64,000 nt of DNA from Phycisphaerales bacterium (lineage in GTDB: Bacteria; Planctomycetota; Phycisphaerae; Phycisphaerales; UBA1924): the NCBI GenBank assembly GCA_007693785.1, contig RECY01000026.1:124001-188000 (forward strand), in the 5' to 3' direction. The position numbers and the translations under genes are program-made. Shown here one piece after another: positions 36,580 to 45,977 of this stretch (positions are counted from its first letter, which is position 1; each line of letters begins with the position of its first letter). Below the pieces are notes generated by a model. The model did not search any database. It was not told the DNA's origin and was given only the letters and a program-made list of their open reading frames with translations.

Positions 36580-37506
36580 TTATTTCGCGTCGAGCGAGCG
36601 AATCACTCTTGCGAGGTCGTGGTTCAGCGCGTGCCCCGCGGCCCGCGCCTCGGCGTGGGCCGCGAGGGGGCGGCCGATCAGGGCGAGGTCGCCGATGAAG
36701 TCGAGCAGCTTGTGGCGCGCGGGCTCATCGTCGAGGCGCCACTGGTTGTCGATCGGCCCGTCGGCGCCGATGACGAGCATATTGGCGGGGGTGAACCGCT
36801 CGAACAGGCCGAGCGCCCGCAGCGGCTCGACTTCCTGACGCAGGCTGAAGGTGCGGGCGGGGGCGATGCCGGCGAGGAAGGCGTCGCGGTCGCCGAGCGT
36901 CCATCGGGCGGCGGCCGGTCGGATCGGGTGCGGCTCCGGGAGGCCGATCGCCTGGAACGTGTCCGTGTAATCCAGCGCGTAGGCGTACGTCGGCGTTTCC
37001 CCCTCGGCGAGCGGGCGCGCGGAGGCGGCCATCGGCGGGGGGTCGGCATCCGGGTCCGGGTCGAGCGGGACGCGCACCACGGCGCTCGGGCGCACCGGCG
37101 AGGCGGGGGGCGTGGGGTCGTTCATCAGCCCGGCCTGGAGGATGGCGTCGGTGAAGGGCTTCGCCGAGCCGTCCATGATGGGGACTTCGATCTTGGGCCC
37201 GTCGGTCCGGACGCGGGCGAGGGCGTCGCGGACGCCCAAGCCGACCAGGGCCGCCAGGGCGTGCTCGACGGTGTAGACGGTGCGCCCGGTGCGCGGGTCG
37301 GCGAGGGCGGTGTGGCGCGCGGGGACGCGGGCGAACGCGTCGTGGACGGGTTCGCGGCTGAGGTGCTCGATGCGGGCGGGAAAGGGCGGGTCGTCGTCGA
37401 TCGCGAACTGGAGGCCGGAGCCGGGGGGCGCGGGCTCGAAGGTGACCTCGGCGTCGTGTCCGGTGAAGAGCCCTATGCCGCGGAGCGTGGCGGTGGTCTG
37501 GAGCAT
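36580..37506 (-). CDS. lpxC: UDP-3-O-acyl-N-acetylglucosamine deacetylase
   Basis: Catalyses the committed zinc-dependent step of lipid A synthesis. The 308-residue protein has GIGLFTGHDAEVTFEPAP at the start, zinc ligand His82 in TVEHALAAL, PIMDGSAKPF, and His265 with Asp269 in HKLLDFIGDLAL, with His292 near the end as the expected general acid/base. A short acidic-Pro insertion (DPDPDADPPP, near 150) is unusual. ATG 37506 matches the family start. It is the last gene of the bamA-ompH-lpxD-lpxC cluster, 32 bases after lpxD. Confidence 0.93.
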   Translation of the reverse strand: MLQTTATLRGIGLFTGHDAEVTFEPAPPGSGLQFAIDDDPPFPARIEHLSREPVHDAFARVPARHTALADPRTGRTVYTVEHALAALVGLGVRDALARVRTDGPKIEVPIMDGSAKPFTDAILQAGLMNDPTPPASPVRPSAVVRVPLDPDPDADPPPMAASARPLAEGETPTYAYALDYTDTFQAIGLPEPHPIRPAAARWTLGDRDAFLAGIAPARTFSLRQEVEPLRALGLFERFTPANMLVIGADGPIDNQWRLDDEPARHKLLDFIGDLALIGRPLAAHAEARAAGHALNHDLARVIRSLDAK

Positions 37507-37538
37507 GTGCGGAGAGTATCGGCGGACACGGGGGCGGG

Positions 37539-38645
37539 TCAGAGCCCGAGTTTCTTCGCGATCTTGCGGACGGTGCGCTGGGTTTCGGAGAGGTTGCGGA
37601 GGGCGGCGAGATTGGCGGCGGCGAGGGGGGTTTTGCCGGCGGGCGCGCCGACCCAGGTTTCGCCGGGGCCGGTGTTGTTCATGAGCCCGGAGCCGCCGGC
37701 GAGCTTGGAGGCGTCGGCGAGAGTGAGGTTGTCGGCGATGCGGGAGCCGCCGCCGACCTGGACGCCGTCGCCCATGGTGACGCTCCCGCCGATCGCGACG
37801 TGCCCGCAGATGACGCAGACGCGCCCGATGCGGCAGTTGTGCCCGATCTGGACGAGGTTGTCGATCTTGGTGCCCGCGCCGACGGTGGTGTCGCCGAGCT
37901 TGCCCCGGTCGATGCAGGTGCCGGCGCCGATCTCGACGTGGGGCCCGATCTCGACCGCGCCGAGGTGGGGGATCTTGAGCAGGGCCCGCCCGTCGGGGCT
38001 GGGTCGGTAGCCGAAGCCGTCGGTGCCGAGGACGACGTTGCTGTGCAGGATGGCCCGTTCGCCGACGCGGCAGCGGTCGAGCACGACGACGCCGGGGTGG
38101 CATCGCACGTGCGGGCCGATGACCGCGTCGGGCCCGAGCGTGACGCGCGCGACGAGGACGGCCCCGGGGCCGACTCTGGCGCGGGGGCCGATGACGCAGA
38201 GCGGGCCGATGGAGGCGGTCGGGTCGATATGGGCCGAGGGGTCGATGTGGGCCGAGGGGTCGGCGCCGGGCTCGACGGGCTCGGGCTCGGGGGCGAAGAG
38301 CTCGAGGACGCGGATGAGGGCGAGGTCGGCGTCGGGCACGCGGAGGACCGCGCGGGGGTCGTGCTCGTCGTGCTCGAGCTCGATGCTCTCGCTCACGATG
38401 ACGGCCGAGGCGGCCGAGGCGGGCCAGAGCTTGGCGCGTTTTTCGTCGCGGATGAAGGTGAGGCTGCCGCGGCGGGCCTGCTCGATGGGCTCAACGCGTT
38501 CGACCACGGTGTCCGCGGGGCCGAGGAGGGCGGCGTCCAGGCGGGCCGCGAGATCGGCGACGGTGAGCCGCCCTTCCGGGGCGGCGTCACCCCGGGTCGC
38601 GGGGTCGTTGGGCTCGGCCTGGTGTCGTGCGTCGGCGGTGGTCAA
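37539..38645 (-). CDS. lpxD: UDP-3-O-(3-hydroxyacyl)glucosamine N-acyltransferase
   Basis: Adds the second acyl chain in lipid A synthesis. The 368-residue protein has the N-terminal uridine-binding domain ([15 protein letters not shown] and neighbours) and a left-handed beta-helix of hexapeptide repeats from about 125 to 300 ([20 protein letters not shown] and on). The expected catalytic His in IGHNCRIG is present, followed by the C-terminal helices. The start is TTG at 38645, without a clear ribosome-binding site, so the first codons are uncertain. In the cluster it lies between ompH and lpxC. Confidence 0.93.
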   Translation of the reverse strand: MTTADARHQAEPNDPATRGDAAPEGRLTVADLAARLDAALLGPADTVVERVEPIEQARRGSLTFIRDEKRAKLWPASAASAVIVSESIELEHDEHDPRAVLRVPDADLALIRVLELFAPEPEPVEPGADPSAHIDPSAHIDPTASIGPLCVIGPRARVGPGAVLVARVTLGPDAVIGPHVRCHPGVVVLDRCRVGERAILHSNVVLGTDGFGYRPSPDGRALLKIPHLGAVEIGPHVEIGAGTCIDRGKLGDTTVGAGTKIDNLVQIGHNCRIGRVCVICGHVAIGGSVTMGDGVQVGGGSRIADNLTLADASKLAGGSGLMNNTGPGETWVGAPAGKTPLAAANLAALRNLSETQRTVRKIAKKLGL

Positions 38646-38739
38646 CGGCAGGAATCCGGTGCGGGGGAGCGAAGGTCGGCGGGCGATCGATCCGGTGCGC
38701 GATCAGGGCTCGCCCAGCGGGTTCGGAGGAACGCCCGGA

Positions 38740-39408
38740 TCAGCGCCCGGCGCCGGCTTCAAAGGCGGCGTTCATCTCCGCGATGATGCGGTCCGTGACG
38801 TCCAGCGCGCTGTCGCGGTAGAGGACCGATCGCGTGCGGATGACCTGCTGCATGGTGCTGCGCGGGGCGTCGCGCGGGAGGCCCAGGCGGCTGTCATCGA
38901 AGAGCACCAGGTCGAAGCCTTCACGCTGGGCAAAGCTCTCGATACGCCCGAGGATCTTCTCGTAGAACTCGCGGAGAACCTGACCCTGCTCGAAATCGAC
39001 CAGCTCCTGCGTGGCGCGGGTGCGGGCCTCGATGGAGGCGTTGAGCTCGAACATCTCGACGAGCATGTTGCGACGCTGCTCCTCGGTCATGTTTTCTTCT
39101 TGCAGACGCGTGTCCATCGTCTGGAGACGGCGCTGCTGCTCAGCGATGCCCGCATCGCGCTGGCGCAGCATCTCGGCGTACTGCTGCTGGCGGAGCTGCA
39201 CTTCTTCGAGCGAGTTCATGACGCGCTGCACGTCGGCGATCGCGATCCGCGCCGGCTGGGCGGCCTGGGCAAGATTCGCGTTCGCCGATGCGCCGGCGTG
39301 CCAGGCGAGGGTCGCCGCGGCGATCGCCAGGGCGGCCGAGGCGAGAACCACGCCGGGGCTCGTGCGGCCAGGACGGCCCGGGCGTCGTCGTGCGGTCTGC
39401 GTCAACAT
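38740..39408 (-). CDS. OmpH/Skp family periplasmic chaperone
   Basis: A 222-residue exported protein. A signal peptide or N-terminal anchor at about 18-45 (SPGVVLASAALAIAAATLAW) is followed by IAIADVQRVMNSLEEV, the typical Skp first strand. A long helical hairpin (about 65-150, Gln/Glu/Arg rich) then returns to a strand GFDLVLFDDSRLGL. Skp holds unfolded outer-membrane proteins on the way to BamA, and its place directly after bamA agrees. It is 135 bases from bamA, with two hairpins in the gap. Confidence 0.85.
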   Translation of the reverse strand: MLTQTARRRPGRPGRTSPGVVLASAALAIAAATLAWHAGASANANLAQAAQPARIAIADVQRVMNSLEEVQLRQQQYAEMLRQRDAGIAEQQRRLQTMDTRLQEENMTEEQRRNMLVEMFELNASIEARTRATQELVDFEQGQVLREFYEKILGRIESFAQREGFDLVLFDDSRLGLPRDAPRSTMQQVIRTRSVLYRDSALDVTDRIIAEMNAAFEAGAGR

Positions 39409-39462
39409 GCGTTGGTCCCTCCGTGTTCAGGTCTCGGACATGGCATCATACCGGTGCGCCGC

Positions 39463-39534
39463 GGGGCCGGCTTCATCCGGCCCCGTCACGCCCGCTGCCT
39501 GGCGACCTTCCCGATTGCGGGGGTGAACCCCCGC
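39463..39534. other. Two hairpins in the bamA-ompH gap
   Basis: GGGGCCGG-CTTCAT-CCGGCCCC (39463-39484) and GCGGGGGT-GA-ACCCCCGC (39517-39534) are both perfect 8-bp stems inside the 135-base gap of a same-strand cluster. No T run follows on the minus strand. They may set different amounts of bamA and ompH mRNA by stopping RNase or polymerase. Confidence 0.55.
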
Positions 39535-39543
39535 CCGGCGTGT

Positions 39544-42060
39544 TCAGAACGGCAGGTCAAGGCTGAAGCTGAACATGCGCCGCTGGTCGCCCTCCTGCTT
39601 GACAATGGGGAAACCAAAGTCGAACGCGAGCGGCACAGGGCTGAGCTGGGGAATGTAGAACCGGGCCCCGACGCCCACCGAGACGCGGTAGTCGTCGAAC
39701 CCGACCTCGCTGGTGACGGTGCCGGAGTCCACGAAACCGACGATGGAGAAGAACTCGCCGAGCAGCGGCTGCTGGATCTCGCCCCCGAGGAAGAACAGCC
39801 ACGAGCCGCCGACCGGCTCGTCGGTCTGGCGTCCGTCGCGCGTGACGCCCTTGGGGCTGACGGTGCGGAAGTCGAACCCGCGGAAGGTGCGCCCGCCGAG
39901 GTAATACCGCTCGTACACGGGCGCTCGGCTGTCGCCCTGAGGGATGTAGGACGCGTTGGTCCGCACGTTCATGATCGTGTTCCGACCGCGGAAGTCCTCG
40001 TAGAGCGTGAGATAGAACACGCTCTCGGCCTCGAGCTTGGTGAAGTCAAAGTCCCCGCCGAAGACGCCGATCTGCTCGGCCGCGAGGCGCACGCGCGTGC
40101 CCCGCGTCGGGCGGTAGTTTGAGTCGAGCGTGTTCCGCGTCAGGCTCAGGCCGAGGCTGGTGAGGAATCGCCGGTCCTCGGCATCGAAGAACTCGGCCGG
40201 CGAGTCCTCGCTGATGTTGAAGAGCTGGACGGACTCGCCCCGCACCGCGAGGCTGCCGACCCACCGCGTGCCGAAGCGTCGCCCGAAGCCGAGGCTCCCG
40301 CCGAAGCGTTCCTCGTCGTACTCACGGAAGCGCCGCTTGCGGTATTGGGCGAGCCAGGTCGCGGAGTAGTCGGTGTCGAAGAGGTAGGGCTCGGTGAGGC
40401 TGATGCGGTAGGTCTCGACCTGCGTGCCGGGCGCGATGGTGAGGTCGAAGGTCTGCCCCGCGCCGCGGAAGGCGCGCCCGGTGAAGAACTCGCCGGGCGA
40501 GTCGGGAAAGTCGGTGATGTCGAAGTTGCGTTGGAGGAGCTGCACGTTGCCGACCACGCCGGCGTCGGAGCTGAACGTGCCGCCGATGTTGAAGCGCCCG
40601 GTGTTGGTTTCCTTGACCTCGACGAGCGCGTCGCGCCGGATGGTGTCGGGCGGGTCGAGCGGGTTGGGGTTGGGCTGGACGGTCACGCGCGGCGGGCTCT
40701 CGCCCATGTCGAAGAGGTTGAGCTCGCGGAGCCGACGCCGATATTCCTCGACGCCGTCGAGGTCGAGCGGGCGCTCGGGGCGGATGGGGCTGACGCGCCG
40801 GATGACGCGGTCCTTGGTGAGCTCGTTGCCCTGGATGATGATCTCGCCGGTGATGAACCGGCGCCCCTGCGTGACGCGGAGGAGGATGTCCACCTCGGGT
40901 CGGTCGGGGTCGCGAAACTCGACGCGTTCGACGCGGACCTGGGTGTAGCCGAGCTTGCCGAGCGCGGTGCGGAGGCTGTTGACGCTGGTGCGGACGTCGC
41001 GGAGCCCGTAGGCGTCGCCGCGCTGGATGGGCAGCAGCCCGCGGACCTGCTCGGGCGTGAAAACACCGACGGGGCGTGCGTCGGGGTCGTGGGCGTCGGG
41101 CGGTTCGCCGACGCCGGGCATGTCGGCGTCGGTGTACTCGAGGCGGACGTCGCGGAGGGTGTAGAGCGGGCCCTCGTCGATGACGAAGGTGACGATCGCC
41201 TCGCGCCCGTTGGGGCTCTCGCGGACGATCCGCCCGACGCGCGCGTCGAGGTAGCCCCGGTCCTGGTAGAACTCGCGGATGCTGGCGACGTCCTCGATCA
41301 GCCGGTCCTCGTCGATCCGACCGCGGTCGAGCAGCCAGGCCTCGCGGCTCGAGATCGCGGTGCGGAGCTGTCGCGCGCGGAACGACTCGGCCCCCTCGAA
41401 GCGGATGTCCGTGATCCGCAGGCGCACGCCCTCCTGCACGCGGAAGATCACCACGCCCGTCTCTTCCAGCTCCTGCTGATCGATATCGACCTCGACGCGG
41501 TAGTAGTTGCGTTCGCGATAGACCGACTCGATGCTGCGCGCGCTGCGATTCAGCGCGATCTCGTCCACCGGGGTGCCGACCAGCACGTCCACGACCTGGC
41601 GCAGGCGCCCGGTGCCGATGCGCTTGTTCCCCACGATGTCCACCGCGAGCACGATGGGCTGCTCGATCAGCACGAACTCCAGCACCACGCCGCCGTCGGC
41701 CAGAAGCTGCACGCTCGACTCCACACGCCGGTACCGCCCGGTCCGGTTGAGCTGGCGGAGGTCGCCCGAGGCGATCTCGGCGTTGAACGGCTCGCCCTCG
41801 CGGCTGCGGATCTGGTTCCGCGCAAAACGCGTCGATTCGGCGCTCAGCTCACCGGTGTCCCCGGCCCGAACGGCGGCCGCCGTCGGCACCCGGCGCAGAC
41901 GCAGCTCCCGGATCGGACGCCCGTCGTACACGCCCAACGCCTCGTCCACCGCCTGACGCACCGGCGGCGCGCCCGGCTGACCCAGCGCCGGCGCACCAAG
42001 ACCGCACACCGCCCCCGAGACGGCCAGCACCACCAACGGGTTGAAGAGCACGCGGCGCAC
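39544..42060 (-). CDS. bamA: Outer membrane protein assembly factor BamA
   Basis: The core of the beta-barrel insertion machine. The 838-residue protein has a signal peptide of about 27 residues (VLFNPLVVLAVSGAVCGLG), five POTRA-type repeats at about 30-410, and a C-terminal 16-strand barrel domain with the YYLGGRTFRGFDFRTV (RGF lid) motif; it ends in an aromatic residue (SLDLPF). GTG 42060 is chosen because it directly begins the signal peptide. The open frame runs to 42441, and an ATG at 42168 is a weaker alternative. It heads the envelope cluster. It shows that the organism has a true outer membrane. Confidence 0.93.
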   Translation of the reverse strand: MRRVLFNPLVVLAVSGAVCGLGAPALGQPGAPPVRQAVDEALGVYDGRPIRELRLRRVPTAAAVRAGDTGELSAESTRFARNQIRSREGEPFNAEIASGDLRQLNRTGRYRRVESSVQLLADGGVVLEFVLIEQPIVLAVDIVGNKRIGTGRLRQVVDVLVGTPVDEIALNRSARSIESVYRERNYYRVEVDIDQQELEETGVVIFRVQEGVRLRITDIRFEGAESFRARQLRTAISSREAWLLDRGRIDEDRLIEDVASIREFYQDRGYLDARVGRIVRESPNGREAIVTFVIDEGPLYTLRDVRLEYTDADMPGVGEPPDAHDPDARPVGVFTPEQVRGLLPIQRGDAYGLRDVRTSVNSLRTALGKLGYTQVRVERVEFRDPDRPEVDILLRVTQGRRFITGEIIIQGNELTKDRVIRRVSPIRPERPLDLDGVEEYRRRLRELNLFDMGESPPRVTVQPNPNPLDPPDTIRRDALVEVKETNTGRFNIGGTFSSDAGVVGNVQLLQRNFDITDFPDSPGEFFTGRAFRGAGQTFDLTIAPGTQVETYRISLTEPYLFDTDYSATWLAQYRKRRFREYDEERFGGSLGFGRRFGTRWVGSLAVRGESVQLFNISEDSPAEFFDAEDRRFLTSLGLSLTRNTLDSNYRPTRGTRVRLAAEQIGVFGGDFDFTKLEAESVFYLTLYEDFRGRNTIMNVRTNASYIPQGDSRAPVYERYYLGGRTFRGFDFRTVSPKGVTRDGRQTDEPVGGSWLFFLGGEIQQPLLGEFFSIVGFVDSGTVTSEVGFDDYRVSVGVGARFYIPQLSPVPLAFDFGFPIVKQEGDQRRMFSFSLDLPF

Positions 42061-42383
42061 GGAAGGGCGGACGATACCGCACCCGACCCACCCGCGACCA
42101 GCAGAACCGACGATGAGCCGCACGCCCCGACCGACCACACACGCCCGAGACACCCCGTTCGAGTGCATCCGGCCGGGTGGAGACCCTGTGGAGAAGTCGG
42201 GTCGGGTTGATCGCGTCCGGGGCGGTGGGTAGGGTGCTGCTCGTGCCGTCGTGGGGCTTTTCGGGCGTCCCGCCCGGATCGCCAACCTCTTTCGGGGGGA
42301 CGCGTGCGGGGTGGAAGCGGATGGGTTTGTTCTGTGGCCTCCGCGGGCCGATCGAGGCCGCGGGGTGTGTTGCGGGAGCGTCG
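42061..42383. other. Spacer between divergent bamA and the membrane-protein gene
   Basis: 323 bases (from bamA GTG to ATG 42384). An open frame crosses it in both directions but shows no family features. It should contain the bamA promoter on the minus strand and the promoter of the next gene. No hairpin or known motif was seen beyond GGGAG just before 42384. Confidence 0.35.
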
Positions 42384-42959
42384 ATGCGTGTGTTGAGCCA
42401 GAGCTGGGTCGGCGGGGGCGTCCGTGGGCTTCGTTGGGCATCGGTCGGCGTGGCGGCTGGGGGGTCGATCCTGGCGGCCGGCGGGCTGCTGTGGGTTTTG
42501 GTCCGCCCCGAAGTGCTGGGCGAGGTCCAGACCGGCGCCCTCGTCACGGTGGTGGCGCTGCTCGCGCTCCCGGTCGTCTCCCTGGCGGCTCTCGCGGCCG
42601 ACCGGCGGATCTGCCGAGAGCAACGCCTGGCGGCCCGGATCGAAAAAGAACTCCGCGAGCAGGCCTTTCGCGAGCAGGCCTTTCACGAACAGGCCTCCTT
42701 CGAGTCTGACCTGCACGACCTGGACCTGCACGAGCGGGCCCTCGCCCATCCGCGGTGCGCCCAGCGGGCGTTGACCGAGCGGGTCGGCGCCCTCGCCGAG
42801 CACGCCGCGGGCCGAGCCGCCCCCGTCGCGACGCTCGTGGGCGAAGCGCCCGCGCCGTCCGAAGCGCGGGAGGGCGGGCTGGCGGGCGTGTCCCATGAGC
42901 CGAAGCCGCGTGATCGCCTGCACCGTCGCCGACGCCGCCCGGACGCCCTCACCCGCTAA
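42384..42959 (+). CDS. Two-helix membrane protein with short tandem repeats, 191 aa
   Basis: Two transmembrane helices (about 17-42 WASVGVAAGGSILAAGGLLW and about 52-72 LVTVVALLALPVVSLAALAA) are followed by a charged cytoplasmic part. The charged part has the tandem EQAF repeat (REQAF, REQAF, HEQAS) encoded by 15-nt direct repeats. The protein is high in Ala and Glu after the membrane part, and the last 25 residues are Arg-rich. GGGAG stands five bases before ATG 42384. Function unknown. Confidence 0.55.
   Translation: MRVLSQSWVGGGVRGLRWASVGVAAGGSILAAGGLLWVLVRPEVLGEVQTGALVTVVALLALPVVSLAALAADRRICREQRLAARIEKELREQAFREQAFHEQASFESDLHDLDLHERALAHPRCAQRALTERVGALAEHAAGRAAPVATLVGEAPAPSEAREGGLAGVSHEPKPRDRLHRRRRRPDALTR
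42654..42698 (+). repeat. Tandem 15-nt repeat in the two-helix membrane-protein gene
   Basis: CGCGAGCAGGCCTTT occurs twice exactly (42654-42668 and 42669-42683) and a third, diverged copy CACGAACAGGCCTCC follows (42684-42698). The frame is kept; each unit encodes five residues. Confidence 0.9.
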
Positions 42960-43074
42960 ACCAACCCGAGGACCAGCCCTCGCGGGCGGAGGCGTCGATT
43001 CGGCGGCCCGTCTCAGCGGGTGCGGTACACTTTTCGCAGCCTCCGTGATCGGGGGGTTGTGAGGAGTTGTGGCG

Positions 43075-43890
43075 ATGATGATCGGTGCGTGTCGGGCGTG
43101 GGCGGGTGTGCTGCTGGCGGTTGCGGCGGCCTTGTGGTCGGGTGTCGGCTCGGCGTTCGGGGCCGACATCGTGCAGGAAGAAATCCGCTACGAGCACGAC
43201 GGGCTCGAGCTCACGGGCGTGGTCTTTTACGATCGGAGCCGCACCGGGCGGCTGCCGGGCGTGCTGGTAGTCCACGAGTGGTGGGGGCTGAACCGCTTCG
43301 CGAAGGAGCGGGCCGAGGCGCTCGCCGAGCTGGGCTACCTCGCGTTCGCGTGCGACATGTACGGGATCGACGAGCCGGTCACGACGCCGGACGAGGCGCA
43401 GGCGCTCGCGATGCCGCTGTATCAGGATCCGGAGCTGTTCCGCGGTCGGGCGGCGGCGGGCCTGGAGGCCCTGCGTCGCCACCCCAGGGCGGACATGACC
43501 AAGACGGCCGCGATCGGCTACTGCTTCGGCGGGGCCGCGGTGCTGGAGCTGGCGCGGAGCGGGACCGACCTGGCGGCGGTCGTGAGCTTCCACGGGAGCC
43601 TGAGCACGACCATGCCGGCCGAGCCCGGACAGGTGCGGGCGCGCGTGCTCGTCTGCAACGGGGCGGCCGACCCGCTCGTTCCGATGCGCGACCGCCAGTC
43701 GTTCATCGAAGAGATGGAAAGCGCGAACGCGGACTACCAGTTCGTCGAGTTCGGGCGGGCCGTCCACAGCTTCACCAACCGCGACGCCGGCGAGGTGGGC
43801 ATCCCGGGCGTCGCCTACCACGAGCGCTCCGACCGGCGGTCGTGGGCCCTGATGCGCCACTGGCTCGAAGACGCGTTCGACGGGCGATGA
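43075..43890 (+). CDS. Exported dienelactone-hydrolase family protein
   Basis: An alpha/beta hydrolase of 271 residues with an N-terminal signal peptide (about 1-29, WAGVLLAVAAALWSGVGSAF). The catalytic triad of the DLH family is visible: the Cys nucleophile in GYCFGG, Asp in NGAADPLVP and His in RAVHSFTN. VVHEWWGLN, the oxyanion-side motif of DLH, is also present. Real substrates of such proteins vary (lactones, esters). The start is ATG 43075, with GAGGAG eight bases ahead; a GTG two codons earlier is possible. The next gene overlaps its stop as ATGA. Confidence 0.87.
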   Translation: MMIGACRAWAGVLLAVAAALWSGVGSAFGADIVQEEIRYEHDGLELTGVVFYDRSRTGRLPGVLVVHEWWGLNRFAKERAEALAELGYLAFACDMYGIDEPVTTPDEAQALAMPLYQDPELFRGRAAAGLEALRRHPRADMTKTAAIGYCFGGAAVLELARSGTDLAAVVSFHGSLSTTMPAEPGQVRARVLVCNGAADPLVPMRDRQSFIEEMESANADYQFVEFGRAVHSFTNRDAGEVGIPGVAYHERSDRRSWALMRHWLEDAFDGR

Positions 43891-44231
43891 CCGGTCGCCT
43901 GCCCAACCCGTTCGACAAAGCCGCCCGTCGCGGAAGCGGCGCGCGCCGCTTCCGCGGCGTCTTCCTCGGGCTCCGCCTGCTCCTGCTCGGCGGGACGCTG
44001 CTCGTCGGCTCGGTCGCGATCGCGGGCGTGCGCTTCTACATCGACTTCGCCGAGAGCTGGGCCGGCTCCATCGACGGGCCGGGCGAGCCCCCGCCCGACA
44101 CCGCCCCCCGCGCCTGGCTCCTCGAGCACGTGATCGCCAGCGGCGACCCGATCATGCTGCTCTTCTGGGCGGGCGTGACGGTCGCGGCGACGGGGTTGCT
44201 GCTGGCGATCGCGACGCACCGGCGCGCCTGA
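43887..44231 (+). CDS. Two-helix membrane protein, 114 aa
   Basis: A basic N-terminus is followed by a first helix (FLGLRLLLLGGTLLVGSVAI, about 26-47), a periplasmic segment with YIDFAESWAGSID, and a second helix (IMLLFWAGVTVAATGLLLAI, about 87-108). ATG 43887 overlaps the stop of the hydrolase gene, so the two are probably translationally coupled and their products may work together at the membrane. No family recognised. Confidence 0.65.
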   Translation: MTGRLPNPFDKAARRGSGARRFRGVFLGLRLLLLGGTLLVGSVAIAGVRFYIDFAESWAGSIDGPGEPPPDTAPRAWLLEHVIASGDPIMLLFWAGVTVAATGLLLAIATHRRA

Positions 44232-44246
44232 TCGCTCGGCGGACGC

Positions 44247-45977
44247 TCAGACGAAGTAGGCCTGCGCGACATAGTCGCACAGCATGCGCTGAGCCGTGAA
44301 GTGCGCGCCGTTGAGGGCGATCGCGTGGCGCATGACGCGTGCGTAGGCGGCGCGGTCGCCGTAGTACTTGGGCAGGATCTTGTACTCGAGCTTGCCGAGC
44401 AGGTCCTGGGCTTCCTTGACGCGCTGGTCGTGGCTCGGCTGCTCGCTCGCGTCGGCGTTCTTCGCGTCGTCCTTGCCGATGCTCCACCCGGTCACGCCCT
44501 CGCTGCACCCCTCGATCCACCACCCGTCGAGCGTGCTCAGCATCGGGACGCCGTTCAGCGCCGCCTTCATCCCGCTCGTGCCCGACGCCTCCAGCGGGGG
44601 CTGCGGCGTGTTCAGCCACAGGTCCGCGCCCGAGACCATCAGGCGGCAGAGCTCGATGTCGTAGTCGGGCACGTAGAGCGCCGGGATCTCGGGCGCGATC
44701 TCCGCGAGCGTGCGGACGATGTGGCGGATGACGTCCTTACCGATGCCGTCGTGCGGGTGCGCCTTGCCGCCGAAGACGAGCTGGAACGCCCCGACCTCGC
44801 GCGCGATGCGCCGCAGGCGGTGGACGTCATCCAGGATCAGGTCGGCCCGCTTGTAGGCCGTCGCGCGCCGGGCGAAGGCGATCGTGAACGCGTCTTCGCG
44901 CAGCCCCGCGTTGTGGGCGCTGTTGGCGTACCGGATCAACTCCTGCTTGTTGCGCTCGTGGGCCTGGAGGAGGAAGCGGGGGGGGATATCGACCGCACGG
45001 CGCAGCTCGGCGTTGTCGCTCCGCCACCCGGGGAGGAACGTGTCGAACAGCTCGCCCGTCGCGGGGGCGACCCACGTCCCGGCGTGGACGCCGTTGGTGA
45101 TCCCGCGGATCGAGGGGTCGTCGAACATCCGCTTGCTGACCTCGGCGTGTCGCTTGGCGACGCCGTTGACGAAGCGGCTGAGCCCGAAGCCCAGTCGCGT
45201 CATGTTGAGCTGCTCGTTCATCGCGGGGACGAGCCCGGCGCCCGCCGCCGCGTCGTAGGCCGCCAGCGTGTCGGCGTCGAGCACGTGCCTCGCGAGGCCG
45301 GCCTCGAAGACGTCGTGCCCCGCGGCGACCGGGGTGTGCGTCGTGAACACGCACCGGCGCTTTGCGCCCCGGGCCACGTCGGGGTTGGTGATCTCCATCT
45401 CCAGCCCGCGGGCCCGCTCGCGCATCAGCTCCAGCACCAGCAGGGCGGCGTGCCCCTCGTTCATGTGGTGCGTGCCGAGCTGCGTGTGCCCGAGCGCGTG
45501 CAGCATCCGAAGCCCCGCGATCCCCAGCACGCCCTCCTGCATCAGGCGATACCGCCGGTCCCCGGCGTACAGCGCGTGGGTCAGCGTCCGGTCGCCCTCG
45601 TCGTTCTCGGGCAGGTCGGTGTCGAGCAAAATGACCGGCACGGTGTGCCCGTCGTGCCCGGTGACGTTGTACTGCCAGGCCGCGACGCGGATCGTCCGCC
45701 CTTCGAGCACCAGCTCCACCCGGGGCTCCAGCGGCGTGCAGTGGTCCTCCACCGCCCAGTCCACCGGGAACTCGTGCTGCGAGCCGTCGGCGTCGAGCGC
45801 CTGACGGAAATACCCCTTGCGATACAGCAGGCTGACCGCGACCAGCGGCAGCCCCAGGTCCGCCGCCGCGCGGACGTGATCCCCCGCCAGAAGCCCCAGA
45901 CCCCCGGAGTACGTCGGGACGTCGCGCTCGAGCCCGATCTCCATCGTGAAATACGCGACACGGGTGCGCTCGGACAC
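44247..45977 (-). CDS. glgP: Alpha-glucan phosphorylase (GT35)
   Basis: Releases glucose 1-phosphate from glycogen or maltodextrin. The 576-residue protein is of the short alpha-glucan-family phosphorylase type (TIGR02094-like), lacking the longer N-terminal part of E. coli GlgP. Motifs: MEIGLERDVPTYSGGLGLLAGD near the start, THHMNEGHAA, RRCVFTTHTPVAAGHD, RFVNGVAKRHAEVS, NGVHAGTW, and the PLP-binding lysine in GTSGMKAALNG. GTG 45977 has GGGGAGG about seven bases ahead. It ends 15 bases from the converging membrane-protein gene. Confidence 0.93.
   Translation of the reverse strand: MSERTRVAYFTMEIGLERDVPTYSGGLGLLAGDHVRAAADLGLPLVAVSLLYRKGYFRQALDADGSQHEFPVDWAVEDHCTPLEPRVELVLEGRTIRVAAWQYNVTGHDGHTVPVILLDTDLPENDEGDRTLTHALYAGDRRYRLMQEGVLGIAGLRMLHALGHTQLGTHHMNEGHAALLVLELMRERARGLEMEITNPDVARGAKRRCVFTTHTPVAAGHDVFEAGLARHVLDADTLAAYDAAAGAGLVPAMNEQLNMTRLGFGLSRFVNGVAKRHAEVSKRMFDDPSIRGITNGVHAGTWVAPATGELFDTFLPGWRSDNAELRRAVDIPPRFLLQAHERNKQELIRYANSAHNAGLREDAFTIAFARRATAYKRADLILDDVHRLRRIAREVGAFQLVFGGKAHPHDGIGKDVIRHIVRTLAEIAPEIPALYVPDYDIELCRLMVSGADLWLNTPQPPLEASGTSGMKAALNGVPMLSTLDGWWIEGCSEGVTGWSIGKDDAKNADASEQPSHDQRVKEAQDLLGKLEYKILPKYYGDRAAYARVMRHAIALNGAHFTAQRMLCDYVAQAYFV

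Noticed and set aside
42061-42441. A longer bamA start (ATG 42168 or frame to 42441)
   Set aside because: The GTG at 42060 directly begins an ideal signal peptide; the extension is Arg-rich and would hide the signal.
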